Assembly (NCBI GenBank): GCA_030141605.1
Contig: JAQGDQ010000487.1
Location: forward strand, 104,075-168,074
Direction of reading: 5' to 3'
Length of the DNA stretch: 64,000 nucleotides
Source: Tubiluchus corallicola
Taxonomy: Eukaryota > Priapulida > Priapulimorpha > Priapulimorphida > Tubiluchidae
Shown here: one piece after another, positions 54,501 to 64,000 of the stretch
Numbering within the stretch: the first letter of the stretch is position 1
Layout: the number at the start of each line of letters is the position of its first letter
The notes under the pieces: model-generated
Database searches by the model: none
The model's input: the letters and a program-made list of their open reading frames with translations, nothing else
Told to the model about the DNA's origin: nothing
Made by a program: the position numbers and the translations under genes

Positions 54501-57500
54501 GGAAAATTATTCCCTTAAAAATTGCAACCTCACGTGCTTCAACAAGAACATTAACAGGGAGCACATTCTTCAAATTAGTAGTACGGATTCTACTTCTCTG
54601 GACAAGCCCTCACATTTTTATTTTAATACCTTATCTTGAGTCACCATTGACCTCATTTAGGTGATTTGTGTAAAGAAGTGTAGAACTTAATACCAAGGCC
54701 GACTACACTGAAAGCTGTGGTAGGACTAGAACATAGCTGATTAGCTAGCTGGCAAATTTTCTCAGCCATGGACTGGATGAGAATGTACCCTCATTTGATG
54801 AACAAACAGCCTGCAGCAGTGAGCAAGTGATATCAAAAGTGGGTCACCCATCCAGCTACTAACTAAGCTCGGTCGATGAACCTGGCTTACAAACGGTAAT
54901 GCCATGGATGCGAAAACATAACTGCACAAAAAATGAGGCAACCATAGTTATGAACAAAACAGCATTTATTAGCACAACATTTAAGAGCTAATATTGATTT
55001 TTTAATTGCATGCAATATCAAATTTTACAGAAAATAAGCTGCTACCTCGGTCAGAAATGTGCGGTGATCCACTGGATTTTAGTGGAGATGACGATCATCT
55101 AGTGGTGGAGTGTGCGGGATCATGCGTCAAAGTAAAAACGCTATTACATGGTTAGTGTTTTAGTTTTGTTTCACTTTAAACATCCTGTCACCGCTCAAAG
55201 TTCAAATTTCAAAGACGGATTTAATGTTGCCAATTTTATTTTGTTTGTGTTCAGTGTTTTGAATCAAAAAATACAAACAAACTGTGTAGGTGAGATGATC
55301 AGCTTTTATATTGTTATTCAAGTGATGCTGTGCCTGCAATGCCGCTATGTGGGCAGAGGAAAGAGGGTTTGAGGATAGCGGAAAGCGATCGAAATCCAAA
55401 TCTTGGTCAGCTTCCTTCTGATGGAACTAAGCATAGATCTGGATCAATAAGCATTTTCACAGTTCCAGTGATTGATGATGATCGTGAAAAGTCAACGGAC
55501 AAGTGTACCAAACAACGCATTTGTGTACACTTGACAACGCCTCGTAGTCTGTGTTATTACGTAATAGCAACAGTTTTAACAGCTAGCTAGAACCTTACTT
55601 GGTTCAGTTTTTCTTGTTCCCAAGCAAGATTCTGCTAGTAAATCACTCTATGCTGAGACTAGTACATAGTTAAGTAAAGTCTGCACAAAACAACTGCAGT
55701 TACTGAACTAACGTGGCAGACGGCTTTGCTATCACATGACGGTTGTAGTTAAGACGCATTACTGTGGTACACTCAATCTTTGACCTACACCAACTGGACG
55801 TGCGGACAATGAAACTATGAAAAGGCTTATTGACAGAGTTGCTGACATGTAGGCAAACCGCGAGGTCTGCTTATACGTTGTTGTTGTTGAGCAGGCACTT
55901 GTATTCAGCAGTAAGTATTCCACTGGGGACTTGTGCATAAATGAAAAAGTACTTATAACAGTCGGCAGTTCATAATTTAAGCTATAATTTAAACGAGTGT
56001 TCGTCCACCTTGTGTTCCTGTGCAAGTCAAAAATATCACTCGGGTTTTATCGGTGTGTCTCATTGCAGATAGTAATGAAACAAGTTTCTGTTCTCCTTGT
56101 TTTGCTAATATGACGTTGGGCTATTTAGATTCATTTATTTATCCATTTAGCACAATATTACAATATTGTAAATATTAAATTCGGTGGTATATATTGGTGG
56201 ATATATAACCGACGAGGCTACAGCTCCAACGACGGCACCATTCTCGACGATCTATACATCAAGCAAAAGGTCCGGACCCATAGATTTGCCATTGGGGTTT
56301 TATTTTTCGAATCGGGCCCACCGGGAGAAACGGGGGGGGGGGCGAAAAACCTCCAAAAATGGTCATTTTTTGCAAAACTTATATCTCTTATTTCTAGAGA
56401 TCCGGAATGGGCCGTGGGTGATGCTGGTAATGGTTGAATAGTGCATTTATAATTACAGAATTGACAATGATTGTAGTGCTATGAGCGTAGCAGAAGAAAT
56501 TATCCATGCTCAACATGTATAAGCCTTTATTATGGCATAGGCAAACAATAAGCCTTTTCCTGGTTTTGCTGTATGCATGCACAGTTGCTGTAGGTCAAAG
56601 GTTAAGTATACCACAGCAATGGGTCTTGACTACAACCATCACGTGACATGTGGGTAAAGCAATGCATCAGTTCAGTAACTTCAGTCGTTTTACATGGGCT
56701 TTACTTAATTATGTAAGGTCAAAGGTTAAGCATACCACAGCAATGGGTCTTGATTACAACCGTCACGTGACATGCGGGTAAAGTAATGCATCAGTTCAGT
56801 AACGTCAGTTGATTTACATGGACTTTACTTAATTATGCAAGGTCAAAGATTAAGTATACCACAGCAATGGGTCTTGATTACAACCGTCACGTGATATGTT
56901 AGTAAAGCAATGCATCAGTTCAGTAACTTCAGTTGTTTTGCGTGGACTTTACTTAATTATGCATTAGTCTGCATAGAGTGATTTACTAGCAGGATCTTGT
57001 TTGGGTAAAGCAAAGCGTCAATTCAGTAACTTCAGTTGTTTTACATGGACTTTACTTAATTATGCATTAGTCTGTGTGTAGAGTGATTTACTAGCAGGAT
57101 CTTGCTTAGGAACAAGAAAAAATGAACTAGGTAAGGTTCTAGCTAGCTGTTAAAACTGTTACTATTACAACAGCATGTACTGCGAGGCATTGTCAAGTGT
57201 ACACAAATGCGTCATATGGTACACTTAACCTTTGACCTTTTCACGACCAAATCGCTGGAACTGTAAAATGGCTTGAACAATTCAATGACAAGCAAAACTA
57301 TATATGATGTGTATGCTGTGTTACCTTGCCAAGTTTGTAGTTTTTTTTTGTTCATATTGTAACTTATTTGCAGGAGTTGAAGGAGTCAAACGTCACTGCC
57401 TCATATCAAATAAACACACGAGGAAAATGCCAATGTGCCTTAGTAGAGAGACGTCCAATTCAAAGCTTGAAATTTGCTACTGTAGTACTGACTTATGTAA

Positions 57501-57585
57501 CAAGACACCACAGACGTATAGTCCTTGTACAACAGTTATGTTGTTGTTCTTATGGATCAGCCTCAGATATTTAAGATTAATTTAA
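51496..57585 (+). CDS. Ly6/uPAR (Quiver/Sleepless-like) GPI-anchored protein, whole gene
   Basis: Four exons (51496-51571, 54139-54225, 55031-55150, 57374-57585), all introns phase 1, encode 164 residues. A signal peptide (hydrophobic LINNVVLLLMLLVLV, cleavage likely after TSNA) is followed by a three-finger domain from CYNC through MCGDP, VVECAGSCVKV, KRHCL and MPMC to the CYCSTDLCN end. Ten core cysteines fit the LU fold. The ECAGSCVKV...KRHC...CYCSTDLCN spacing is like insect Quiver/Sleepless, which tune potassium channels and nicotinic receptors. The tail TTVMLLFLWISLRYLRLI is hydrophobic and terminal, as in GPI-anchored proteins, though it carries two arginines, and one extra Cys precedes it. 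Function here is unknown. An in-frame ATG at 51454 would add 14 residues before the signal; 51496 gives the better signal peptide. Confidence 0.88.
51700..52195. other. Intron sequence, nothing recognised
   Basis: Start of Ly6-like intron 1; no exon was found. Confidence 0.4.
52206..52620 (-). repeat. Dispersed repeat family D, inverse full copy
   Basis: The inverse of 15672-16085, with both ends present: TTAAAGGAAAACCGGACGAT at the left and TTCACTGAGCCACGCG at the right. Confidence 0.75.
52845..53400 (+). repeat. Tandem array of about five 115-120 base units, each with a pol III B-box
   Basis: Each unit has GCCCAGAAAACAGAAGGTTT, TGGGTTCGAGTCCCAG, CTTTAGTATTGTTTTCGAGC and AACCTATCAAGGT. Four of five units keep a B-box-like GGTTCGAGTCCC or GGTTCGAATCCC. 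It appears to be a tRNA-related SINE amplified in tandem inside Ly6-like intron 1. Confidence 0.85.
53485..53600 (+). repeat. tRNA-like SINE piece
   Basis: CTCTGTGGTGTAATCATGAA (A-box region) and GGATCAAGTCCCAGTGG (B-box region) are at tRNA spacing; it ends in the same CTAGTTTAGTATTGTTTTTG text as the neighbouring array. Confidence 0.5.
53875..54160. repeat. 115-base tandem repeat running into Ly6-like exon 2
   Basis: Two complete units and a third half unit. Each has GATATTATAATCATTTGACT then TGTCTGGAATTAAAGGACAA. In the third the latter is the first 20-odd bases of exon 2. The TCTGG/TCTGA marks at 53911, 54026 and 54141 are exactly 115 apart. Only the third unit has the CAG acceptor. Confidence 0.92.
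54139..54225 (+). CDS. Ly6-like gene exon 2: first finger
   Basis: Reads (V)SGIKGQVKRCYNCLYGESV then HGNMLTKVI. Acceptor TTTTTTCAG completes G|TG; donor CATAG|GTTTGT leaves one base. RCYNC is the classical first Cys pair. Its first seven residues are encoded by the end of a 115-base tandem repeat. Confidence 0.88.
54367..54660 (+). mobile_element. Non-LTR retrotransposon C-terminal fragment
   Basis: The open frame reads LRNSFFLRTSYVWNSLSENY then SLKNCNLTCFNKNIN, resembling the widespread R..FF..R....WNSLP......S...FK...D end of jockey/CR1-type polymerases. It has no reverse transcriptase core. Confidence 0.7.
55031..55150 (+). CDS. Ly6-like gene exon 3
   Basis: Reads (E)NKLLPRSEMCGDPLDFSGD then DDHLVVECAGSCVKVKTLLH. 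Acceptor TTTTACAG, donor CATG|GTTAGT, one base at each side. It carries three cysteines, among them the C..SCVK motif typical of Quiver-like proteins. Confidence 0.9.
55438..55720. repeat. TIR element family C copy
   Basis: Starts CAATAAGCATTTTCACAGTT; the interior is an inverse match to 2860-3250 (GAACCTTACTTGGTTCAG, TTCCCAAGCAAGATTCTG). Confidence 0.65.
55725..56165. other. Intron sequence, nothing recognised
   Basis: Open frame 55759-56025 on the minus strand has no gene character. Confidence 0.4.
56170..56445. other. Locally GC-richer segment of unknown origin
   Basis: An 85-codon frame (56184-56441; YIGGYITDEATAPTTAPFST, then KRSGPIDLPLGFYFSN) crosses a G10 run. The text (GGTCCGGACCCATAGATTTG, GAATCGGGCCCACCGGG) differs in base composition from the neighbouring intron. 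It is probably an inserted element; I do not recognise it. Confidence 0.3.
56547..57276. repeat. TIR element family C, expanded copy
   Basis: From AATAAGCCTTTTCCTGG to GCTGGAACTGTAAAATGGCT. The interior holds three to four tandem copies (about 118-base period) of AAGGTCAAAGGTTAAGTATA through ACTTTACTTAATTATG. Confidence 0.8.
57374..57585 (+). CDS. Ly6-like gene exon 4: last finger, GPI tail, stop
   Basis: Reads VEGVKRHCLISNKHTRKMPM then CLSRETSNSKLEICYCSTDL, CNKTPQTYSPC and a hydrophobic tail TTVMLLFLWISLRYLRLI-stop. LCN is the hallmark end of the LU domain. Acceptor TTATTTGCAG, one-base entry. Confidence 0.9.
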
Positions 57586-57663
57586 TTTATTTAAAAACCA
57601 TATTTTGCATGCCGCAAATTTTTCTTATTATTGTGATTAGTTAGTTAATTTCATATTTTTGTA

Positions 57664-57669
57664 AATAAA
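57664..57669 (+). terminator. Polyadenylation signal AATAAA
   Basis: About 80 bases after the Ly6-like stop codon, within TGTAAATAAATAG; the likely 3' end signal. Confidence 0.55.
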
Positions 57670-57961
57670 TAGATATATTGAGAGGGCATGCCATGTGACA
57701 CGTCTTTATGGTGGGATAAACAGATATGAGATAACCCGCGAAAGTTTTGCAATCAAAATTTGAAAAAGTTAAGCAAAAAGATATCCACTTTCCCGATACA
57801 GACTTGGCGTTCCTACCATTGTGTTATCAGAAACGTTTTAAGTTTTTCATTTTACTCCGAGTTGTACATTCATATTCTGTGTTTAATGATTGTCTTAATT
57901 GTAAAATGTGTATAATAACTATTGTACAATTCTAAAATTACATAGCAATGCGATAATATGC

Positions 57962-58500
57962 GTGCTTGCAAACCAAAACGTCCATAAGTCGGCATAGTTA
58001 AAACTAAGTTATGAAGCAGAATGCACCAAAAGTTTGGTCAAATGTCGATTTTTTATTTTTTATGAAAACAAATGCTACATATACTGGACTTTTACATTCT
58101 AGCATCAAATTATCAAGAAAGTGTTCAAAAACACTAAAAATCTAATTTTATAACTCCTTACCCACTTTTCTGTCTAGAAACTAGTACTGCAATTGTAAAT
58201 GCATCTACTGGATTTAAACGTAACTTCAATGTGTTCTTGTAAAATCCATAGCAACTACACTTTCGTACGGTTGCTAAGTGTTTTGTAGAGATGCGACAAA
58301 AAACAATAGCTGACTTTAACAGTGATTTTCTCAAGATTATGATTTTCTCTGTGCAGCCTGCACCTCAACTTCAATGTGGATTAATTCAGCTTAGAAATAA
58401 CATAGAGCGATGAACTTGGTATCAAAATGATCTTCATGAAATGGAGATTCAGGATATGTGAATAACTAGACTTATGGACGATTTTGCTATGCAAGCACAC
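57962..58500. repeat. TIR element family E, copy 2
   Basis: The inverse of 25045-25600, both ends present. It has no transposase frame. Confidence 0.75.
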
Positions 58501-58504
58501 AATT

Positions 58505-59170
58505 ATTCTATTTCTTTTATTTCCTTGTTACTGAATTTTTTATTAACTGTTTATGACCTTTATTGCTAAGACTTTCTATGTGATTTTCTAAATATTTAAT
58601 ATAATTAGGTAAATAGGACGAACCTGCTTGTTGCATAATATATGATCCACATAAAAGTGGAGCCTCAAGATTGATTCTACAGATGGTAGCCATTTTGGAA
58701 TTTAAAATAAATTTCTGCACACACCAAATGTTCCGTATCATAAATTAAGACAATTTGTGAAATATTTAATAAAAAGTTCCGAAAATATTTTTTAGAATGC
58801 AAGTTTTTACAAAAATGAGGTAAACAATTTATTTGCAGAATTTAAAAGCCAGTTGATACCCGTTAGTTAAGTAAACTAAAATAAACTCTAAACTATATTT
58901 ACTATCAAAAATTTCAACAGCAAACAACAATGCAGCATACCTAGTAATGTAACGATGATTTTTTAATGATAGGAATTTTTTTGCAAATGCAAAATGAGCG
59001 CCCCTTTTTCACAAGAAAACTTGGTTTTAATGAATTGTTGATATTATTACAAAAATCTGGTTTCACTGCTTCACTCTTCAAGATATTTCTTGCCTCTAGT
59101 TTTGAACTTACACATATATTGTATTCACTTTACAGTTCTGTTAGAAAACTTTGTGTTGAAAAGCAAAACA
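58505..59170. other. Intergenic, nothing recognised
   Basis: Lies between the convergent Ly6-like and DSCC1 genes. The minus-strand frame 58517-58741 shows no family resemblance. Confidence 0.4.
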
Positions 59171-59175
59171 AAGTG

Positions 59176-59632
59176 CAGTCAACCTCGGATACAAGGGACA
59201 CCTCCGGACCGGAAAAAGCCATCCCTTGTATCTGATGTCCCCTATAGCCGAAGTTGAATCAGACCGAGGGTGCATCTAGATCTGTACTTTTACTCATATT
59301 TTTATGGATTATTGCTACACATTCAGTGCAAACAGTATGTAGGAAGCTCCGTCAGTGATGCGAGATGTATGTGACCATGGAAACCGAGTTGTTGGAAGGC
59401 CGAGTTTGCGAAAAATTGAGATTAAAAATCGATCAATTTCGCTTTGATCAGAGGGTACCTTATATGCGAGGTAATTTGCCTGGGTTTCTATTACGCAGCA
59501 CCTGAAGACTTCGTCCCTTATATCCAAGTACCTTATATACGAAGATTTTTACATAGGAAAAACGTTACGAAAAATCGGGACCAGTGTTGGTGGTCCCTTA
59601 TAAGCGAGTATCTTATACCGAGGTTGACTGTA
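59176..59632. repeat. TIR element family J, full copy
   Basis: CAGTCAACCTCGGATACAAG at the left, CTTATACCGAGGTTGACTG at the right (inverse). The 457-base element contains GTCCCTTATA/TATAAGGGAC subrepeats. It is non-coding; related pieces are at 46318-46508 and 61525-61718. Confidence 0.85.
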
Positions 59633-59639
59633 TATGTAC

Positions 59640-60650
59640 CTTTGCGCTACACATATTTGTCAATAGTCATACTAAGCATAGACAGATGGCAACTGAGTAG
59701 AGTCTGCAGTAGTGTTGCTGTTGTCTGGGCAACTCAGGATCTCCATACACCTTGCCCAGGCGTGCGCCCTGGAGACGTTCAAGGATCGCATTGCTCAGCC
59801 ACAGTCGACGCTGCAGCTCCATCAATGTGATCAATAACTGACTCTCTTGGCGCACACTCCATTGCCTTCCGAGATACAACGATGCCAACTACTTGATACA
59901 CTTACTTGATGCAGTCATATAAAGGCATATTTTTTTCATTTAAAAGGTAAAACGCAATAATTATTATAACATTCTTCTCTCATGGAACGCATTTTTCCAC
60001 GGCTAACTCTTGGCTAGGGTTGCCGTTTTGTATGATGCTTATTGTATTGGAAGCTAAAAGTGTCGAATTTTCCGCCAGATCGGTGTATTAACAGCCGAGT
60101 AGTGTTGCCGCTTATACCATAATTATCAGAACATACGTTCATGATACAAAAAATAGACTATACAATAATCAATGATTACACAATAATTTAGTAACGTGAA
60201 ACTAAAAAACAAAGCTTGAAAAAATGTCTATTGAAAAAATTTAAAACATTACTATACGCTTAATAGGTTTTCGAATAATTTAACAGCTGAAAAATAACTA
60301 AATAAAATATTACCAAAAAACTTACGAGATCATTTTAGCCTATGTCTGTGTTTTCAAGAAGAAAATTTTACATACATCTTTTTCCGTTTGTATGTGGTAA
60401 TACAGCGTATCTTCGGGCTAGGTCCTTTAAGATGATAGATTAAATGAAAACGCTCTAAAGTTTGCAAAGATTTACCAATTTTTCATTATCCGAACTGATC
60501 AGCATATTGGATCCGAATTTAGCTAACCTATCCGGTTATAATCCGAATCCAAAAGTCAGTTTGAGGAAATATTCGATGATATCCGGTATTCGCTATCCGG
60601 TAAAAAAAGTGTAGCCGGTCTCCTGTGTATCCGGTCTTCAGTCTGCTGTG
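59640..60650. other. Non-coding stretch downstream of DSCC1
   Basis: A minus-strand frame 59667-59888 (QLLITLMELQRRLWLSNAIL, ERLQGARLGKVYGDPELP) is richer in GC than its surroundings and looks protein-derived, possibly a retroelement fragment, but I cannot place it. At 60495-60610 TATCCGGTA/ACCGGATA pieces form a small decayed inverted-repeat element. Confidence 0.3.
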
Positions 60651-60656
60651 CCACCG

Positions 60657-60765
60657 CTATAATTTGTAACTTTTAGAACTGTAAACCCGCATGCCATTCT
60701 GAATGGAAGATCTCGCGTGCTTGGTTAAAAGTGCATTAACATCTGTCTTCTCGGCAGTGAGGTCT
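60657..60765 (-). CDS. DSCC1: DSCC1 last exon
   Basis: After acceptor TTTTCCAG it completes GA|A and reads DLTAEKTDVNALLTKHARSS then IQNGMRVYSSKSYKL-stop (TAG at 60657-60659). ALLTKHARSSIQNGMRVYSS is nearly the human ALLTKYSRSSMQNGVKVYNS. Confidence 0.95.
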
Positions 60766-63700
60766 CTGGAAAAGTACGAAATCACTCAATAGTGACAGCA
60801 AAGGGAGACTGGAACTTGACAAAAAAAACTTGACAGTTTTTTTTTCAATTTAATTCAATTCAAAATTTATTTGTCTCTCTTAGAAGGATTACAAAAGTAC
60901 TATAGTTAGCGAATTATATATATCAACAAAATGGAGGCAGTTTGGTGAAAGACCAGGGGTCATCTCGTTAGTGAGATCCGTACCTTTCTTCTCGGTGGTG
61001 AGGTCTCTGGAAATGTACAAAATCACTCAATAGTGACAGCAAAGGGAGCTGGAGCTTGACAAAACTTGACGCAGGTTTTTTCAATTGAATTCAATTCAAA
61101 ATTTATTTCTCTCTCTTAGAAGGATTACAGAAGTACTATAGTAAGCAAATTGTATCAACAAAATGGAGACGGTTTGGTGAAAGACCGGGGTCATCGAGCA
61201 GCCACCTCTATATGAATAAGTGAATTTTAGATACCACAGTTTTTTTTATATGATAATATATGTATATGTTATATTGTCTGTATCAGTTAGTTGTGTATAC
61301 TGTGTGCTGTTGATTTAAACTTGTCTGAAACAAAAATTATAATTGCGCAAATAATTATAATCAATTTAGAGATTTTTGAAGTTTATGGTGGACAAAATGA
61401 TGAAAAATGAAGCAATGTAATGAAATCATACAGTACCGATTAACCATGCATTGTAAGATAAAGTAAATGAACTATAATAAAAAAAAAGAAATTGACCGAA
61501 ACCATATCAAACATCTATATATATAGTCAACCTCGGATATAAGGGACACCTAGGGGCCGGAAAAAATCGTCCCTTATAGCCGAAGTTGTGTCAGACCAAG
61601 GATGTATCTAGACCTGTACCTTTCTGTATTTTTACCCATATTTTTATGAATTTTTGCTACTCATTCAGTGCAAACGGAATGTAGGAAACTCCTTCAGTGA
61701 TGCGAGATGTATGTGACCGGATGACAGTAACTTGTAAAGCTGTTCACACTTGCGAGTTTGTTGTCAAATAACTCGAAAGCATGTTCAAAACTCTCTGAGA
61801 GTTACTCTCCAACAGTAAACACGAACTGAGGCACGTTTTTTTCTATTCTCTGCAAGAAGAGTAACTCACTGAAGCATTCACACTAGACAGCAAATCCACT
61901 GGCAGAACTGTTGGAGAGTTTGCTAGAACTTGTAACTTGCTGACAGTAACTTGTAAAGCTGTTCACACTTGCGGGTTTGTTGTCAGAAAGAAAACTAGTA
62001 ACAGAAAACTCGCAACTAGGAAAGTATCGCAAAGTTTGTAAATAATGTTACGTGTACTGATTTAAATCTAAAATAAATAAGACACAAATAAATAGAATTA
62101 ATGCTGCAAAATATTTTTAATATCAGGGTTAAAAAAACTTACTCAATATAAGGTTTAATTTCTTCTAATGTCCATTTTGGCTTCGTCTTAAATAAAGCCG
62201 AGAATCTTTCCTGTAAATCCGTAGGTAGTTCCGAAGCGGGATAATACTTCACTACTTCCGGTTTAACGTTTCGGTCCACCAACGCAAGCCCCTGAGAAGT
62301 AAACAAACAAGTAAACAACAACAGCAAACTTACCGTATATACGAGCGTACAAGTCGACCTTATGTACAAGTCGATGTGCATTTTAAGACCAAAAATTGCA
62401 TCATTTTATATATTACCTGTGTACAAGTCGACCATAAAATATTAAGATCTTCCAGAGTAAATGATGTCAATAATGGCCGAGTAATAAATCAATAGCTTAC
62501 TGTGTTAGTGTGTAAGATACGTGCAAGTGCCTGGGCCGTGTATATTATACCTACCCGATGTATTCATGTTGAGGGCCCTCAATGCAATTCGTGATAATGT
62601 AGCCTGGCCTTTCATCGTGCATAATTGTTTGTAATGCCTTTAACTCTAGGATATCGCGGCCAGTCGTAACATTTCAATCGCTGATTTCTCACTTAAAACT
62701 AAAAACCCATACCTGAAACGTCACAGTTTTATACAGTAACATCATTGGCGATTTCCATGTTCTGATCGAGTGCTCCGTCGCTAGTTTATTTACAGGTAAT
62801 ATATAAATTTTAACTTAATTTCACATACATTAAAATAAATTACAGTAATATTTGTTAATTTTGTGAAGTAATGTCAAGATGCGAACATTCTCTGATGTGA
62901 AGTATGAGTGTTCATTCAGTCCAGCGTATAATGAAGGATTATTTCTTTACATATTCGTATTGTAAAGACTCTTTAGCGACATCTCCCAAAAACATATCGT
63001 AAGTATAAGTCGACCCCAAAAATTTCACCTTAAAATCGCCTCTCAAAAATTCGACTTGTACATAAGTATATACGGTATCATTCATAGATCAGGTGTATCA
63101 AAATTTATATGTGTATACATTCAGCCATGAACCCCATCACATTCTATCTTTGAACTCCTGAGTTCATATTAGTATTTGTATATTAGCTACGTAACAGATA
63201 TTTCACTAAAATTAAAATATTCTGTTTATCTATTCGCATGAAAACATTTTCATGGGTGTTTTGAATTTTTCATACGTGGAATAAGGCCTATCTTTCATTG
63301 TCATACAATGTTATTTGTAGGAGCAATAAGGCCTATCTTTCATTGTCAGTTTGCAGTTTCCCTTACTGATGTATATGGAAACAGCACATCTAGTTATTTA
63401 TTATTGTTTATTTTTTGTACATTTGTGGAGGTCGATGAGAAATCAAGGATCCGTGAAAGTGTCAATGGTCCAAAAGTTTGGTGACCCTAATTCATATATG
63501 GATAATTAAATATTCTAAATTTTCACAAAAAGACAGATTCACGAAAACGGTAAATGCTTCTTAAGGAAAAGATTAATTTTACGAGAAACGAGCAAGCGGG
63601 TCATGCTGGATCCAAACACCTCGGTGCTTGCATTCTAGCTGGCCATAAAATGAATAATAAGTATCGGGACATCAATAGCAACGAGTTAGTTCTTAATGGC

Positions 63701-63946
63701 AAAAATAACTGAGATCAATAAAAAACAATCAAACCATATTACAACATCAACACTTGTCAATCAATAAAGAGCTACGTTGTCGGCATGGCAAGGTGGTCAA
63801 GCTGGTGTAGCTGGTCAAGCTTTGAAATAAAATTTGCTAGGAAAAGTCCGATTGCTTCATACACTTACCCTTATCTGGTCCAAACTTGTTGTCATGTCCT
63901 CTGGTACAGTCTGCTGCCAACTCCTCAGAAATTCTGACAAACTAAA
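60657..63946 (-). CDS. DSCC1: DSCC1 (DNA replication and sister chromatid cohesion 1), 3' part of gene
   Basis: DSCC1 with CHTF18 and CHTF8 forms the Ctf18-RFC clamp loader, which loads PCNA on the leading strand, binds DNA polymerase epsilon and supports cohesion. Three exons (63869-63946, 62143-62291, 60657-60765) give the C-terminal 111 residues: FSLSEFLRSWQQTVPEDMTT, SLDQIR-GLALVDRNVKPEVV, LQERFSALFKTKPKWTLEEI, KPYIE-DLTAEKTDVNALLTK and HARSSIQNGMRVYSS. They closely follow the human C-terminus (FQEVWQQSVPEGM, LALVDRHSRPE, RFNSLFSLREKWTEEDIAPY, ALLTKYSRSSMQNG). This winged-helix region contacts polymerase epsilon. The rest lies beyond the right edge of the window. The Ly6-like gene converges on it. 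The last exon's 5' edge is duplicated in the preceding intron. Confidence 0.95.
60735..61205. repeat. About 235-base tandem duplication including the DSCC1 last-exon acceptor
   Basis: 60735-60960 and 60970-61205 share TCTTCTCGGCAGTGAGGTCT (TCGGTGGTG in copy 2), AATCACTCAATAGTGACAGC, AAATTTATTTSTCTCTCTTA and ACCAGGGGTCATC/ACCGGGGTCATC. Copy 2 lies in the DSCC1 intron and keeps a CCAG acceptor plus the first 20-odd exon bases. Confidence 0.93.
61525..61718. repeat. TIR element family J, left half
   Basis: AGTCAACCTCGGATATAAGG to GCGAGATGTATGTGACC, colinear with the left half of 59176-59632; the right half is missing. Confidence 0.75.
61723..61990. repeat. Direct repeat pair, 215-base spacing
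   Basis: TGACAGTAACTTGTAAAGCT then GTTCACACTTGCGRGTTTGT occurs at 61724 and 61939. It begins exactly where the family J half-element ends. Confidence 0.8.
62143..62291 (-). CDS. DSCC1: DSCC1 penultimate exon
   Basis: Reads GLALVDRNVKPEVVKYYPAS then ELPTDLQERFSALFKTKPKW and TLEEIKPYI, acceptor ACTTCTCAG (phase 0), donor ATTGA|GTAAGT leaving two bases. A family K element lies about 40 bases upstream of its acceptor. Confidence 0.96.
62331..63077. repeat. TIR element family K (TA target site)
   Basis: TA-CCGTATATACGAGCGTACAA then GTCGACC on the left, inverse TTCGACTTGTACATAAGTAT then ATACGG-TA on the right. Extra internal ACAAGTCGAC motifs repeat the end sequence. It is similar in style to widely spread Tc1/mariner-type miniature elements. 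Confidence 0.8.
63080..63865. other. Intron sequence, nothing recognised
   Basis: A short direct repeat of AATAAGGCCTATCTTTCATT occurs at 63279 and 63328. No exon was found in this part of the DSCC1 intron. Confidence 0.5.
63869..63946 (-). CDS. DSCC1: DSCC1 third-last exon
   Basis: Reads FSLSEFLRSWQQTVPEDMTT then SLDQIR, acceptor GTTTACAG and donor AGG|GTAAGT, phase 0 at both sides. Human has FNLAEFQEVWQQSVPEGMVT then SLDQLK. Confidence 0.96.
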
Positions 63947-64000
63947 CTGTAAACATTTACAGACTTTACAATAACAGCTTATTTGCAATTTTATCGCGTG

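Noticed and set aside
59667-59888. Minus-strand ORF as a possible DSCC1 exon
   Set aside because: It does not resemble the DSCC1 C-terminus, which is fully accounted for by the exon at 60657-60765.

Overview
The window is nuclear DNA of an intron-rich, AT-rich animal, probably an invertebrate. This is judged from spliced genes with GT-AG introns and metazoan-only protein families, from many short inverted-repeat DNA transposons, decayed non-LTR retrotransposons, tRNA-derived SINE pieces and minisatellites, and from the absence of any prokaryotic feature. I cannot name the species from sequence alone.

Four protein genes can be assembled exon by exon, with splice phases that agree. (1) Minus strand, 37131 to 4827: a complete RUFY-family gene (RUN domain, long coiled coil, C-terminal FYVE zinc finger) of 15 exons over 32 kb, 664 residues. 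It has a second, alternative first exon at 31398-31575 whose start resembles vertebrate RUFY3. (2) Plus strand, about 41746 to 46643: an ITGB1BP1 (ICAP-1) orthologue. Four PTB-domain exons are secure; the first coding exon is a candidate. (3) Plus strand, 51496 to 57585: a four-exon, 164-residue Ly6/uPAR (Quiver-like) protein with signal peptide, ten core cysteines and a hydrophobic tail suggesting a GPI anchor. (4) Minus strand, from the right edge to 60657: the last three exons of DSCC1 (sister-chromatid cohesion, Ctf18-RFC). RUFY and ITGB1BP1 are head to head; the Ly6 gene and DSCC1 converge. They share no pathway: RUFY acts on endosomes, ICAP-1 at integrin tails, the Ly6 protein at the cell surface and DSCC1 at replication forks.

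The rest is largely repeats. I grouped dispersed copies into families A-K by eye: terminal-inverted-repeat (TIR) elements, several with TA target duplications, and minisatellites with 30-, 34-, 43-, 45-, 115- and 142-base periods. There are also three GA-rich simple-repeat tracts and 3' fragments of non-LTR retrotransposons.

The most unusual pattern is that three of the four genes carry a tandem duplication that copies an exon edge together with the adjoining intron: the donor side of an ITGB1BP1 exon, the acceptor side of Ly6 exon 2 (two extra copies at a 115-base period) and the acceptor side of the last DSCC1 exon. The other strong observation is the RUFY gene itself, which seems to hold RUFY1/2-like and RUFY3-like N-termini as interchangeable first exons of one gene. 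No operon, CRISPR array, rRNA or convincing functional tRNA gene was seen. Repeat boundaries are read by eye and are good to about ten bases.
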